A stretch of DNA of 64,000 bases from a bacterium (GCA_021796435.1 JAJYXM010000016.1:1122625-1186624), one strand, 5' to 3'. Counted from the first letter of the stretch, positions 24,406 through 33,664 are shown. Made by a program: numbers and translations. The notes: generated from the sequence alone by a model not told the origin.

Positions 24406-25197
24406 TTAGGCGCCAGCGGCTGCACTCTGTGAGTCATTCATGGCGGCTGGTTGCATCGGGCGAGGTCCGCGACCCGCGCCTGGAGCTCCACGCCTATCAC
24501 CGCGTCCGCGCATGTCGCGTGTCGGGGTGGTCGGCTGGTATTGGGACAGACGGTCCTGTTCAAACACGTCTCCGCGATAAATCCAGACCTTCACGCCGAC
24601 GGCGCCAGCGATGGTGCGCGCCACGTCATAGGTATAATCGATGTCCGCGCGCAGATTGGTGAGCGGGATCTTGCCCCAACCCAACCATTCACGGCGGGCG
24701 ATTTCGGCACCGTTAAGACGTCCTGAAACCGAGATCTTCACTCCGAGGGCACCAGCTTTCTTGACCCTCTCTATCGACTGTTTCAAGACACGACGGAAAG
24801 GCATGCGGCGTTCCAGGTCCTGGATTACCTGCTGGCACACGAGCGATGATTCCAACGATGGCTTAGCCACCTCGACGACATTCAGCATGAATTGGACCTT
24901 CTTCATCGGGAAGAAATGCTTGAGGAACTTCTTCTTGAGATCCTCGATACCGACACCGGAACGGCCGATGACCAAGCCCGGTTTGGCGGTGGCCAATGTT
25001 ATGTTCAAAGCGCCGCGCGAACGCTCGATACGTACTTCGCTCAATGCGGCGTCCTTCAGCTCGCGCTTGAAAAAGTCGCGGATAGCCAGATCTTCCTTGA
25101 ACTGGTTGCGGTAGGCTTGGTTACGGGCAAACCAACGCGACGGCCAAGTGGTGGTCGTGCCTAAACGAAATGATTTTGGATGGACTTTGTGACCCAT
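24406..25197 (-). CDS. rpsC: Ribosomal protein uS3
   Basis: S3 lines the mRNA entry with its KH domain (GLVIGRSGVGIEDLKKKF). The start MGHKVHPKSFRLG is typical, with Pro in place of Asn in the usual HKVNP. The C-terminal domain (GRLNGAEIARREWLGWGKIP) is complete, and about 35 further residues rich in Arg, Gly, Pro and Ala form a tail. Length is 263 residues against 233 in E. coli. Confidence 0.97.
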   Translation of the reverse strand: MGHKVHPKSFRLGTTTTWPSRWFARNQAYRNQFKEDLAIRDFFKRELKDAALSEVRIERSRGALNITLATAKPGLVIGRSGVGIEDLKKKFLKHFFPMKKVQFMLNVVEVAKPSLESSLVCQQVIQDLERRMPFRRVLKQSIERVKKAGALGVKISVSGRLNGAEIARREWLGWGKIPLTNLRADIDYTYDVARTIAGAVGVKVWIYRGDVFEQDRLSQYQPTTPTRDMRGRGDRRGAPGAGRGPRPMQPAAMNDSQSAAAGA

Positions 25198-25201
25198 AAT
25201 G

Positions 25202-25654
25202 TTATGCGTTAGCGCCCTGCTCCGTTGTCTGCGATTTAGCTGCTTTCACGGTTTTCGTCTTTGCCGTCTTCTTAACGGCTGTCTTGGGGGCGATTTTTTT
25301 CTTGCTGGCTTTGGCTACCGGAGCTTCGTCAGACAAGACTAGGTTGATATGCGTGGTGCGCTTACGGATGATGACACCGCGTCCCATGGCGCGTGGGCGG
25401 CTACGTTTGAGGACCGGACCACCGTCAGCCGTAGCTGTCTTGACGAATAGTTTGCCGGCATCGAGCTTGAAATTATGCTCGGCGTTGGCCATGGCGGATT
25501 TGAGCAATTTGAGTACCGGCAATGCGGCGTCCTTCTGGACGAAACGCAGGCGCTCTTCGGCTTGAGTGGCCGGTAAACCACGGATCAAACCCAACACGAG
25601 CCGCACCTTGCGGGGCGCCATGCGCAGATATCGAAGTGATGCTTTGACGTCCAT
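25202..25654 (-). CDS. rplV: Ribosomal protein uL22 with a Lys/Ala-rich tail
   Basis: L22 lines the peptide exit tunnel; the long beta hairpin is encoded around GGPVLKRSRPRAMGRGVII, where macrolide-resistance changes occur in other bacteria. The N-terminus (LRYLRMAPRKVRLVLGLI) is standard. After residue 110 comes a 40-residue Lys/Ala/Thr tail not found in E. coli. Total length is 150 residues. It follows rpsS after 2 bases. Confidence 0.97.
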   Translation of the reverse strand: MDVKASLRYLRMAPRKVRLVLGLIRGLPATQAEERLRFVQKDAALPVLKLLKSAMANAEHNFKLDAGKLFVKTATADGGPVLKRSRPRAMGRGVIIRKRTTHINLVLSDEAPVAKASKKKIAPKTAVKKTAKTKTVKAAKSQTTEQGANA

Positions 25655-25656
25655 AT

Positions 25657-25980
25657 TTATTTCTTGTTAGCGGCCGGGGCTGCTGCTGCTGGAGCCGTCG
25701 CGGTCTGTTCGAGCGCCTTCTGGGTCTTGCCGCCGTGGCGCGTGAATTTGCGGGTCGGAGAGAATTCGCCCAGTTTGTGACCGACCATGTTCTCCACCAC
25801 TATGACGGGAATGTGAGTCTTGCCATTATGTACGGCGAAAACGAAACCCACCATCGCTGGAGTGATGGTAGAAGCCCGCGACCAGGTCTTGATCGGGGTC
25901 TTGTCGCCGGCCTTGAGTTTGGCGACTTTGGCCAGGAGTTTGGCGTCAGTGAAAGCGCCTTTTTTTAGACTTCGTGACAT
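25657..25980 (-). CDS. rpsS: Ribosomal protein uS19
   Basis: S19 lies in the head of the small subunit near the A and P tRNAs. [10 protein letters not shown] at the start and [20 protein letters not shown] in the second half are conserved. About 15 Ala-rich residues are added at the C-terminus. Length is 107 residues. rplB lies 6 bases upstream. Confidence 0.97.
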   Translation of the reverse strand: MSRSLKKGAFTDAKLLAKVAKLKAGDKTPIKTWSRASTITPAMVGFVFAVHNGKTHIPVIVVENMVGHKLGEFSPTRKFTRHGGKTQKALEQTATAPAAAAPAANKK

Positions 25981-25986
25981 AGTGGT

Positions 25987-26829
25987 TTATTTCTTCTTCT
26001 TGTTCTTGCGGCGCGTAATAATAAATCTATCCGAAGGGCGGTTCTTCCGGCGCGTCTTGACGCCCAAGGCGTGCTTGCCCCATTTGGTCTTGGCGAACTT
26101 CATACCGATCGGGTGCTTGCCTTCGCCTCCGCCGTGCGGATGGTCGACCGGGTTCATGACTTTACCGCGGACCGTAGGTTTGATGCCGCGATGGCGCATG
26201 CGACCGGCTTTGCCATAACGTACCAGATGGTAATCAGGATTAGAGACGCTGCCGATGGTGGCGGCACAACTCTTCGGGACATTGCGTATTTCACCTGAAG
26301 GCAGGCGCAAGGTAGCGACATTGCCCTCGAGAGCCATGTACTGGATGATAGCGCCGGCGCCACGACCGAGCTGCGCACCCTTGCCTGGTTCGAGCTCGAC
26401 GGCGTGGACCGTAACACCGACCGGAATCTTCTCCAGAGGAAGTCGGTTGCCCGGTTTGATTTCGGCCGTCTCCTTGGACGACACGACCTCGTCACCGACT
26501 TTGAGTTCGTTCGGTGCGATCATGTAACGCTTCTCACCGTCCTTATAGACCAAGAGCGAGATGCGTGCGCCGCGGCTCGGATCATATTCGATGGACTCGA
26601 CGCGAGCCGGGATATCGAATTTGTTGCGGATATAGTCCACGATGCGCACGTAGCGCTTAGCCCCACCGCCCTTATGACGTACGGTTATCTTGCCGTTGGT
26701 GCGGCCAGCGAAGTTCTTGCGTATCTTGACGAGCTTCTTCACCGGTTTCTTGCTGGTGATGTCGGAAAAATCCTGCACGGAGGAGATCCGGCGGCCTTTG
26801 GTGACTGGTTTATACTGCTTGATAGGCAT
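25987..26829 (-). CDS. rplB: Ribosomal protein uL2
   Basis: L2 is needed for subunit joining and peptidyl transfer. The start MPIKQYKPVTKGRRISS, the RNA-binding stretch GRTNGKITVRHKGGGAKR, and the C-terminal PVDHPHGGGEGKHPIGM that reaches the catalytic centre are all present. Length is 280 residues. rplW lies 6 bases upstream. Confidence 0.98.
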   Translation of the reverse strand: MPIKQYKPVTKGRRISSVQDFSDITSKKPVKKLVKIRKNFAGRTNGKITVRHKGGGAKRYVRIVDYIRNKFDIPARVESIEYDPSRGARISLLVYKDGEKRYMIAPNELKVGDEVVSSKETAEIKPGNRLPLEKIPVGVTVHAVELEPGKGAQLGRGAGAIIQYMALEGNVATLRLPSGEIRNVPKSCAATIGSVSNPDYHLVRYGKAGRMRHRGIKPTVRGKVMNPVDHPHGGGEGKHPIGMKFAKTKWGKHALGVKTRRKNRPSDRFIITRRKNKKKK

Positions 26830-26835
26830 AAAATT

Positions 26836-27252
26836 TTATACTCCTACGAAAAGGTCAAGTTTATCGCCTGCCTTCAGAGTGACGACGGCCTTCTTCCAAC
26901 GGTTGCGACGGCCTTCGACACGACCACGGCGCACCACCTTGCCGATACCGCGCAGGATGTTGACGCTCGTGACTTTGACGCCATAAAGGGATTCGATGGA
27001 TTTCTTGACTTCCGCCTTATTGGCATCTACCGGAACATTGAAGACGTACTTACCAGCCGATGACTGGACGGCTGCCTTTTCGCTGATGCGCGGCATGACA
27101 GCAACGACATCCATGCGTTTGTGAGCCGTCTTCTGCGGTTGCAACACCAAACCGTCGGCTTCACTCACCTTTTCCTCGGCGGCCTCATTATGTGGCTTGT
27201 CCGCTTCTTTGACCTTCTCTTTGTTGCCTTTTAGTCTGCTGAAAATTCCCAT
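26836..27252 (-). CDS. rplW: Ribosomal protein uL23 with an N-terminal extension
   Basis: L23 forms the docking site for SRP and trigger factor at the tunnel exit. The conserved part starts near residue 48 (VVAVMPRISEKAAVQSSAGK) and runs to the end, with KVVRRGRVEGRRNRWKKAVV. The first 45 residues are charged and rich in Lys, Glu and Ala, an addition absent from E. coli L23. Length is 138 residues. It follows rplD after 1 base. Confidence 0.95.
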   Translation of the reverse strand: MGIFSRLKGNKEKVKEADKPHNEAAEEKVSEADGLVLQPQKTAHKRMDVVAVMPRISEKAAVQSSAGKYVFNVPVDANKAEVKKSIESLYGVKVTSVNILRGIGKVVRRGRVEGRRNRWKKAVVTLKAGDKLDLFVGV

Positions 27253-27253
27253 A

Positions 27254-27886
27254 TTATGCCTGGTTATAGATCTTTTCGAATGCCGGTACAGCCTCTTTCA
27301 TGAAAAGAGTGGTCTGATATCCCAACACGTCCTCTAAGTTGATGGTGTTAGCGGTGACGAGCTTAATGTTCTGCAAGTTGCGGACCATGCGCATGAGCGA
27401 GGGGTCCGATTTCGGGACGACCATGAGTACCTTGCGGTAGACCGGCAGCTTCTTCATCAATTCTACCGCCAGTTTCGTCTTGGGCTCGGCTGGCGTGAAG
27501 GATTCGAGAACCAACAGACGCTGATCGTTCACGCGATCGGTGAGCGCCATGAACAATGCTTTCTGTTTGGCTTTGCGGTTGACTTTGACGGAGAAGTTGC
27601 GCTCTTTGCGCGGACCGAAAGTGATGCCACCACCGACCCATTGCGGTGAACGGATGGAACCTTGGCGGGCGCGACCTGTGCCTTTCTGCTTCCACGGCTT
27701 CTTGCCGCCACCAGCCACTTCTCCGCGCGTCTTGGCATTCGCGATCGGGTTACGACGGTTGGCTGCTTGGGCGACGACGATCTCGTGGATGAACGCCGTG
27801 TCGGGTTTCACACCAAAAAACTTGGAGTTGAGTTCCAGTTCGCCTGTCTGTTTGCCTTCTTGGTTATAGACTTTGACGCTTGCCAT
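27254..27886 (-). CDS. rplD: Ribosomal protein uL4
   Basis: L4 reaches into the exit tunnel with its extended loop and represses the S10 operon in E. coli. The start MASVKVYNQEGKQTGELEL, the loop GEVAGGGKKPWKQKGTGRAR and the end LVTANTINLEDVLGY are conserved. I start at 27886, one base after the rplC stop; the longer frame would overlap rplC. Length is 210 residues. Confidence 0.96.
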   Translation of the reverse strand: MASVKVYNQEGKQTGELELNSKFFGVKPDTAFIHEIVVAQAANRRNPIANAKTRGEVAGGGKKPWKQKGTGRARQGSIRSPQWVGGGITFGPRKERNFSVKVNRKAKQKALFMALTDRVNDQRLLVLESFTPAEPKTKLAVELMKKLPVYRKVLMVVPKSDPSLMRMVRNLQNIKLVTANTINLEDVLGYQTTLFMKEAVPAFEKIYNQA

Positions 27887-27887
27887 A

Positions 27888-28493
27888 TTATTGTGCCCTG
27901 ATTTCAAGGATTGAATTACGTGCACCCGGAACCGCGCCCTTGATGGCCAAGATGCCTCCGTCGCGTATTTCGATGATCTTCAGATTCTTGACCGTGACGG
28001 TATCACCACCCATGCGCCCGCCCATACGTCGTCCTTTAAGGACATGCTGGACACCTCCAGGTCCGATGGAACCCGGCATGCGTTGCTGATCTTTATGGCC
28101 ATGCGAGGAAGGATGACCATGGAAATGATGGCGCTTGACTACACCTTGGAAGCCTTTGCCTTTGGATGTACCGCTGACCTCGACGACATCGCCGATGGCG
28201 AATTGTCCGGCTTCTACGGTGGCGCCGCGCTCCATGGCTGCAGCGTCTTCATCCAAACGCATTTCGCGCAGGACTGAAAGCTGAGGTAAATCCTTAAGAT
28301 GACCAGCTTCTGGCTGATTCAATTTTTTCGTGGGCAAGAAACCCAACTGGACGGCAGAATAGCCGTCTTTCTCTTTTGTCTTGACCTGCGTGACGAAGCA
28401 GGGACCGGCCTGGACCAGCGTCACTGGGACGACCGCTCCGTTCGGCTCGAAGACCTGCGACATCTCGAGTTTTTTGGCGAGAATGAATTTCAT
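27888..28493 (-). CDS. rplC: Ribosomal protein uL3
   Basis: L3 organises the 3' end of 23S rRNA and touches the peptidyl transferase centre. The start at 28493 gives MKFILAKKLEMSQVFEPNG, the usual N-terminus, and a length of 201 residues. GKGFQGVVKRHHFHGHPSSHG and MAGRMGG-type (GRRMGGRMGG) segments are conserved. About 320 noncoding bases separate it from rpsJ, unusual inside this cluster. Confidence 0.95.
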   Translation of the reverse strand: MKFILAKKLEMSQVFEPNGAVVPVTLVQAGPCFVTQVKTKEKDGYSAVQLGFLPTKKLNQPEAGHLKDLPQLSVLREMRLDEDAAAMERGATVEAGQFAIGDVVEVSGTSKGKGFQGVVKRHHFHGHPSSHGHKDQQRMPGSIGPGGVQHVLKGRRMGGRMGGDTVTVKNLKIIEIRDGGILAIKGAVPGARNSILEIRAQ

Positions 28494-28812
28494 AAACTCG
28501 TTTAACTGACCTTTATCCCTGACGGGACCGTGATGCATCTTTGCACCCGCGCCTTAATTATTAATTAGGTGGCGCCGTTCGTGCCTCTTGGCAGTGGAAC
28601 GCAAAAGCCAGCACCAACCTTTTTCCTCCGGAAAACCGGTAGAACAAAGCTTGTGCTGGCCCTTCCGCGAATGAAAGGCTATGTGCCTTATGAATTTTTC
28701 CGCAAGATTCCGATCACACTTCAGGGAGGTTATGCCAGTCTCACTTCGCGAGCGAGGGTTGTCCTATAAGGACAGCAACTTACTCCTTGGGGATCGTATC
28801 CTACGGGTACGA
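28494..28812 (-). promoter_or_regulatory. Structured 319-nt rpsJ-rplC spacer with an attenuator-like hairpin
   Basis: This spacer has no convincing gene. On the minus strand it holds a hairpin with GCCAGCAC/GTGCTGGC arms (28653-28660 with 28607-28614) followed directly by TTTT, the look of an intrinsic terminator. Smaller stems precede it (TGTCC-TTATA-GGACA; ATCGTA/TACGAT near 28790). It could be an r-protein binding leader or attenuator controlling rplC onward. Confidence 0.5.
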
Positions 28813-29157
28813 TTACATTTTTATTTCCACGTCCACGCCGGCCGGCAAGTTCAACGAAGTCAGAGCTTCGATGGTCTTGGCGTTCGGATCCAGGATGTCC
28901 ACGATGCGCTTATGTACGCGCATCTCGAATTGCTCACGGGCGTTCTTGTGGACGAACGTCGAGCGGTTAACGGTGTACTTCTTCTTTTCCGTCGGTAAAG
29001 GGACAGGACCAACCACGCGTGCGCCCGTACGTTCCGCCGTATCGATGATGGTGCGCGTCGACTGGTCGATGACCTTATGGTCAAACGCGCGAACCTTGAT
29101 GCGGACGCGGGAAACGGCTTCTTTCGCTGGGGCTTTTTTGGATGTCGTGTCTGTCAT
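28813..29157 (-). CDS. rpsJ: Ribosomal protein uS10
   Basis: S10 lies in the small-subunit head and, as NusE, partners NusB in antitermination. [20 protein letters not shown] near residue 18 and [22 protein letters not shown] in the middle are the conserved parts. A dozen Lys/Ala/Thr residues precede the core. Length is 114 residues. tuf lies 64 bases upstream with a GAGGAG/CTCCTC hairpin in that gap. nusB is also in this window. Confidence 0.97.
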   Translation of the reverse strand: MTDTTSKKAPAKEAVSRVRIKVRAFDHKVIDQSTRTIIDTAERTGARVVGPVPLPTEKKKYTVNRSTFVHKNAREQFEMRVHKRIVDILDPNAKTIEALTSLNLPAGVDVEIKM

Positions 29158-29170
29158 GGTCGTTCCTGTC

Positions 29171-29206
29171 CCCTCCTCTCCCGGGCATCGGCCCAGGAGA
29201 GGAGAC
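29171..29206 (-). promoter_or_regulatory. Hairpin in the tuf-rpsJ spacer
   Basis: CTCCTCTC and GAGAGGAG form an 8-bp stem with a GC-rich loop between tuf and rpsJ. No T-run follows, so it is more likely an mRNA processing or partial termination site than a full terminator. Confidence 0.4.
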
Positions 29207-29221
29207 GGACTTTGAGTTAAT

Positions 29222-30412
<1,191 letters not shown>

Positions 30413-30485
30413 AACGGTTTTAAGAGATTAAGCTGCCCGATAGTTCGGGCTATAGTCTTAAAAATTAGTTATTTTTAGCAGGAAG

Positions 30486-30514
30486 ACTATATCAGGTCTT
30501 AAAAAAACACGCAA
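30486..30514 (-). promoter_or_regulatory. Sigma-70 promoter of tuf
   Basis: TTGCGT (-35, 30514-30509) and TATAGT (-10, 30491-30486) are separated by exactly 17 bases on the minus strand. The predicted leader of about 65 nt contains a small GCCCGA/TCGGGC hairpin at 30433-30448. Confidence 0.75.
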
Positions 30515-30607
30515 GACCCAGACCCAGTGCTTTATGCCAATGAATTAAAGGCATTTTTCGCTGGTCTCGATGCGCAGTATCGAATATTCAAAATTTTGCT
30601 AAAAATA

Positions 30608-30633
30608 GCAAAAAATCCCAATTAAGGGATTTT
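30608..30633 (-). terminator. Terminator of the Phd-like gene
   Basis: AAAATCCC and GGGATTTT form an 8-bp stem (30612-30619, 30626-30633) with a T-run on the minus strand. It separates the Phd-like gene from the tuf promoter. Confidence 0.8.
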
Positions 30634-30649
30634 CTTTTTGCGCTTTATC

Positions 30650-30982
30650 TTAGCTATTCTGGTCCTCCAGGGGCTCTAGGTAGAAACGCTCTTCGTCAGT
30701 CAGGACTTTTTGCGCCTCTGCTGGCGGTACGTCCTCCAGGTAGATATCTTGCTGCAAAACATCCTGTTCGGAAGGTATTTCAGAAACTTGAGGCGAGAAA
30801 CCAGGTTCAGGCGAATAAGCTGCCAATTTTGCATGATCGGAGGGCGTTTCCTGCGGGCTGCCTGCCATAGCTTCGAACTGCTCCAAAGATACGATAACTA
30901 GTGGTTCGCGACCAGCTGGATCGGTCATGATGACAGGAACTCCCAATTTTCTGGCTGATTCTATGATTCGCTGCAATGACAT
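30650..30982 (-). CDS. Phd/YefM-like small protein, possibly an antitoxin
   Basis: With the ATG at 30982 the protein has 110 residues. The first 40 (MSLQRIIESARKLGVPVIMT, then PLVIVSLEQFEAMAG) look like the N-terminal fold of prevent-host-death antitoxins, in which a helix and a short sheet dimerise on DNA and LEQFEAM is a common end. The rest is acidic and probably unfolded, as in antitoxin C-termini that wrap a toxin. No toxin gene is adjacent, so it may be an orphan or a domesticated repressor. It has its own terminator. Confidence 0.5.
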   Translation of the reverse strand: MSLQRIIESARKLGVPVIMTDPAGREPLVIVSLEQFEAMAGSPQETPSDHAKLAAYSPEPGFSPQVSEIPSEQDVLQQDIYLEDVPPAEAQKVLTDEERFYLEPLEDQNS

Positions 30983-31098
30983 AATGATCATATCTAACAG
31001 TAAGAACATAAGCTGCGCAAGTCGTAAACTCCTTATCAGTGAGCTGCACAAACAAAAACAATGCTCTGGACTTGAAATCCATGATCCTCCAGCATGGC

Positions 31099-31127
31099 TT
31101 GACTCAATGGGCAGTTATTGCTAGCCT
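31099..31127 (+). promoter_or_regulatory. Candidate promoter of the 31130-31650 RNA
   Basis: TTGACT (31099-31104) and TAGCCT (31122-31127) are separated by 17 bases on the plus strand. The -10 box is weak (three of six bases), but the -35 and spacing are good and it points into the structured region. Confidence 0.4.
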
Positions 31128-31129
31128 GC

Positions 31130-31650
31130 CATCCAGGAGAGAAAAAGCTGTTAGGCGTGCAAGTTACCGATCGGGTAGCCCAAAGTCGATCAGCTGAACC
31201 GGTTTGGGTAGAGGTGCACTATGACGACCTTCGGGAGACGGGGGTGACTGAACACCACGGCCGAAGATGTGTTGTCGCGCTGAACCGACGTCGATTACGG
31301 TCGACGCCAGGTGGAGGAACCACGCAACCCGGATGCTCTTTACGGTGGACCGTAAATCAACCGGATTAAACCGGTCGAGAGGCTGCGCCGGCCGATCGAC
31401 TCTCCGCAATCTTGGGGACCGGCGGGGCATCCCTCGACACCCCCTCCCGAGACACCTGCCAGTCCCCGACTAACTTCGGAGAAAAAGCTACGCACCCGCC
31501 CCCTCCCGTAGCCAGCACCTCCGACCCCTCGGAGCTGTCCAGTATCGTAACGGAATGCAGCGATCCCCCGGTCGCCGTACGAACCGTTTCCTGGATGTCT
31601 CCGACCCTCTTCCGAGACCCCGCGTCGCTTGACCCGGGGTCTCTCTTTTT
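31130..31650 (+). ncRNA. Candidate large structured RNA of unknown class
   Basis: No convincing protein gene fills this stretch, but nested long-range helices can be drawn. They are 31130-31138 with 31589-31597 (9 bp perfect), 31163-31171 with 31544-31551 (8 bp, one bulge), 31211-31217 with 31515-31521 (7 bp perfect), 31232-31236 plus 31240-31246 with 31438-31449 (12 bp, one bulge), and 31331-31336 with 31427-31432. Local hairpins lie at 31289-31306, 31311-31323, 31339-31356 and 31487-31512. A terminator at 31614-31650 ends it, and a promoter-like pair precedes it. I tested it by eye for RNase P RNA, tmRNA, SRP RNA and group I intron signatures and found none. Function is unknown. Confidence 0.6.
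31614..31650 (+). terminator. Terminator of the candidate structured RNA
   Basis: GAGACCCC (31614-31621) pairs perfectly with GGGGTCTC (31636-31643) and is followed by TCTTTTT on the plus strand. No plus-strand protein gene ends here, so the terminator itself argues for a plus-strand noncoding transcript. Confidence 0.75.
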
Positions 31651-31654
31651 CTGC

Positions 31655-31683
31655 TTGACGGCCATGATGGATACTGGTTAGTT
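31655..31683 (+). promoter_or_regulatory. Promoter of the ADP-ribosylglycohydrolase gene
   Basis: TTGACG (31655-31660) and TTAGTT (31678-31683) are 17 bases apart. The box lies just after the RNA terminator and about 25 bases before the ATG at 31708, so this gene is its own transcription unit. Confidence 0.5.
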
Positions 31684-31707
31684 GTATCAGCACATTGGAG
31701 GGAAAGA

Positions 31708-32643
31708 ATGAGGAACAGGAATACGGAGATGCTCCTCATGATCGCCATCGCCGATGCCTATGCCATGGCGACGGAATTCGTGGACACATCGCGTGATTTC
31801 TCGGTCATCCGCGACGCGCTTGAGTTCGAGCGTTACGTCAGACATCCCAAGCACCAGCAGTTCGCCGGTCAGTACACGGACGACACCGAGATGTCGTGCG
31901 CCAACGCACGCGTACTCATCGCCCATCCTCCGCCTTACGAACCGATAGAGTTTGCCCAAGCTTGGCTGGATGAATTCAACCGAGGTGGCAGGCGTAAAGG
32001 ATACGCGAAGGGCTTCCAGGCGATATTGGAGAGCGTAGCCGACGGCCGTGAGCTCCTCGCGCGTCTGAATCCGGTCTCCGAGAGCAACGGCGCATGTATG
32101 CGCGCCGTTCCCATCGGCGTTTTGCCGCGGATCGAAGACGTGCTCGAGGTAGCCACGCTCCAGGCCAAGATCACGCATGATACGCCGCCGGCGCTTTTCT
32201 CGGCGCGGGCCGTCGCACTCATGGCGCATTACGCGCTGCACGTCTCTAACACGTTCGACGGGCTGCAGCGATTCTTGCGCGACAACCTTCCGTCGGAGGA
32301 CAAGGCCTACTTTGATGAGCTGCGCCGGCCTTGGACGGGTCGCGTACACAAAGAGAACGGACGTCCATTATCGGTCTCGACCGTGCACGCCGCATATTTC
32401 GTCATCAGGACGAACAACAAGCTGATCCACATGTTGGATGACATCATCCAGTTCGGTGGCGATACGGATTCGGTCGCAGCCATCACCTGGGGCATCGCAT
32501 CCACCCTGCATCGTGAGGAGATACTCCCGGACTTCCTCTTCCGCGAGCTGGAAGGCGGCGATGCGCGGACCGGCTCGTTCTACTTGAGGGACTTAAGCTC
32601 CCAGCTCATTCGCGCCTATGCAGACCCCCTTGAGGAACCATAG
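31708..32643 (+). CDS. ADP-ribosylglycohydrolase (DraG/ARH-like)
   Basis: Enzymes of this all-helical family remove ADP-ribose from proteins, nucleic acids or small molecules using two metal ions. The first metal motif YTDDTEM is at 56-62, the substrate loop SNGACMRAVPIG at 126-137, and the second metal motif GGDTDS at 250-255, followed by AAITWGI. Length is 311 residues, normal for the family. GGAGGGAAAG precedes the ATG, and the unit has its own promoter and terminator. No ADP-ribosyltransferase gene is visible in the window, so the target is unknown. It may reverse a cellular modification or one made by another organism. Confidence 0.88.
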   Translation: MRNRNTEMLLMIAIADAYAMATEFVDTSRDFSVIRDALEFERYVRHPKHQQFAGQYTDDTEMSCANARVLIAHPPPYEPIEFAQAWLDEFNRGGRRKGYAKGFQAILESVADGRELLARLNPVSESNGACMRAVPIGVLPRIEDVLEVATLQAKITHDTPPALFSARAVALMAHYALHVSNTFDGLQRFLRDNLPSEDKAYFDELRRPWTGRVHKENGRPLSVSTVHAAYFVIRTNNKLIHMLDDIIQFGGDTDSVAAITWGIASTLHREEILPDFLFRELEGGDARTGSFYLRDLSSQLIRAYADPLEEP

Positions 32644-32657
32644 ACGGCGTCTGCGAA

Positions 32658-32694
32658 CCCCGCACCGAAACTAGGTGCGGGGTGCTGTTTTTTT
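32658..32694. terminator. Shared terminator between converging genes
   Basis: CCCCGCACC and GGTGCGGGG form a perfect 9-bp stem (32658-32666, 32674-32682) followed by eight T on the plus strand. The minus-strand gene ending at 32693 runs into it from the other side. Confidence 0.85.
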
Positions 32695-33592
32695 ATTCTT
32701 CGAACGAAACGGCATTGCCTTTCTGCAGGCTGACGAAAGCTTTGCCGCCTCCGGGAAGGCCGACGGAGATGTCACCTCCTAGATATTCTACGCGACCGAC
32801 AGAGGGAACGGCTTTATTTTCACCGCCATAGACATCTTCGCATGCGATGTCGCGAGGTTTCGATAATCTAGTCGTCTTGCCGTTGACTGAAATACCTATG
32901 AGCCGGGCTGTCAGATCCTTTCCTGCCCCATCCGTTGATTCTCCGCCATCATATGAACTGCACTGTTCGCTACCGTAGACCAAAGAAATCGTCAGATCTT
33001 CGCCAGCGGCTTTCTCGAAAGTCACGTCAGAAGCAGCGAAGCCATAACCATAATTCAGCGTGCCGATCAGATTGCCGTCATTGTCGTAGTACTTGGTCGT
33101 GAACGTAGCGCCAGCTTCGCAAGGTGACGATACATATTCGATATAAAAACCGTCAGTGCTGGTGCCATATGAATAGCCGGAACAGACATCGCTCACCCCG
33201 GATTCGATGAGTCGAATAGTTTCGTTTTCTTTGGCGAACCAGGCCATAAAAAATGAGGGGTAGCCATATTCGTCATTCCATTGTTGGAAAAATACAGTTC
33301 GATTGCTCACGTCTCGTCCTTCAAGAGCCAAACCTGTTGTCGAGGCTGCACCGGTAAGGTCAGGCACCTGAGCGAAAGCCGCCTGTGTGGCAGCGTCCCA
33401 AGAAACATCAATCTCTGATTCACGAGCGGTTTTCATTTCCTCCCTCGGCGCGTTCTGAAGGTCCAGTGTGACAACCAGTGGTTTGACGGCCGTCCTCTCC
33501 TCCATCGAGGTGACGAATATCATGACCGACAAGATGCCGATGAGGATGAGGAAGACACCCGCCAACAAAGCAGAACGATTTATCGTATTCAT
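32693..33592 (-). CDS. Membrane-anchored extracytoplasmic protein of unknown function
   Basis: I do not recognise this 299-residue protein. Residues 8-29 form a hydrophobic helix (ALLAGVFLILIGILSVMIFV), so most of the chain should lie outside the membrane. The body is acidic, rich in Gly, Ser, Thr and Tyr, and has six cysteines that could form disulfides (for example DVCSGYSYG, SSPCEAG, EQCSSYDGG, DIACEDVYGG). The C-terminus reads YLGGDISVGLPGGGKAFVSL. There is no lipobox. It stands alone between two terminators. The sequence texture fits a surface or periplasm-like binding protein, but this is inference. Confidence 0.6.
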   Translation of the reverse strand: MNTINRSALLAGVFLILIGILSVMIFVTSMEERTAVKPLVVTLDLQNAPREEMKTARESEIDVSWDAATQAAFAQVPDLTGAASTTGLALEGRDVSNRTVFFQQWNDEYGYPSFFMAWFAKENETIRLIESGVSDVCSGYSYGTSTDGFYIEYVSSPCEAGATFTTKYYDNDGNLIGTLNYGYGFAASDVTFEKAAGEDLTISLVYGSEQCSSYDGGESTDGAGKDLTARLIGISVNGKTTRLSKPRDIACEDVYGGENKAVPSVGRVEYLGGDISVGLPGGGKAFVSLQKGNAVSFEE

Positions 33593-33664
33593 AGCTTATG
33601 AAATTATATATATTCCGTTAAGGATTGTAACGGACCAGGACGTGACGCATGACGACATAAGCGA

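Noticed and set aside
30650-30982. Toxin-antitoxin module around the Phd-like gene
   Set aside because: No toxin-like gene (Doc, YoeB, PIN) lies on either side; the neighbours are the tuf promoter and the candidate RNA.
31060-31090. Anticodon-arm-like TGGACTTGAAATCCA resembling tRNA-Ser(TGA)
   Set aside because: No D-arm, T-arm or acceptor stem can be drawn around it, so it is not a tRNA.
31305-31335. CCAGGTGGAGGAACC ... similar to the SRP RNA apical loop
   Set aside because: The symmetric AGCA strand is missing and the surrounding pairing is of another kind.
31366-31665. Minus-strand frame of 99 codons over the candidate structured RNA
   Set aside because: It has no ribosome site, its first codons lie on a strong plus-strand terminator hairpin, and long-range complementarity explains the region better. 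It remains the main alternative.
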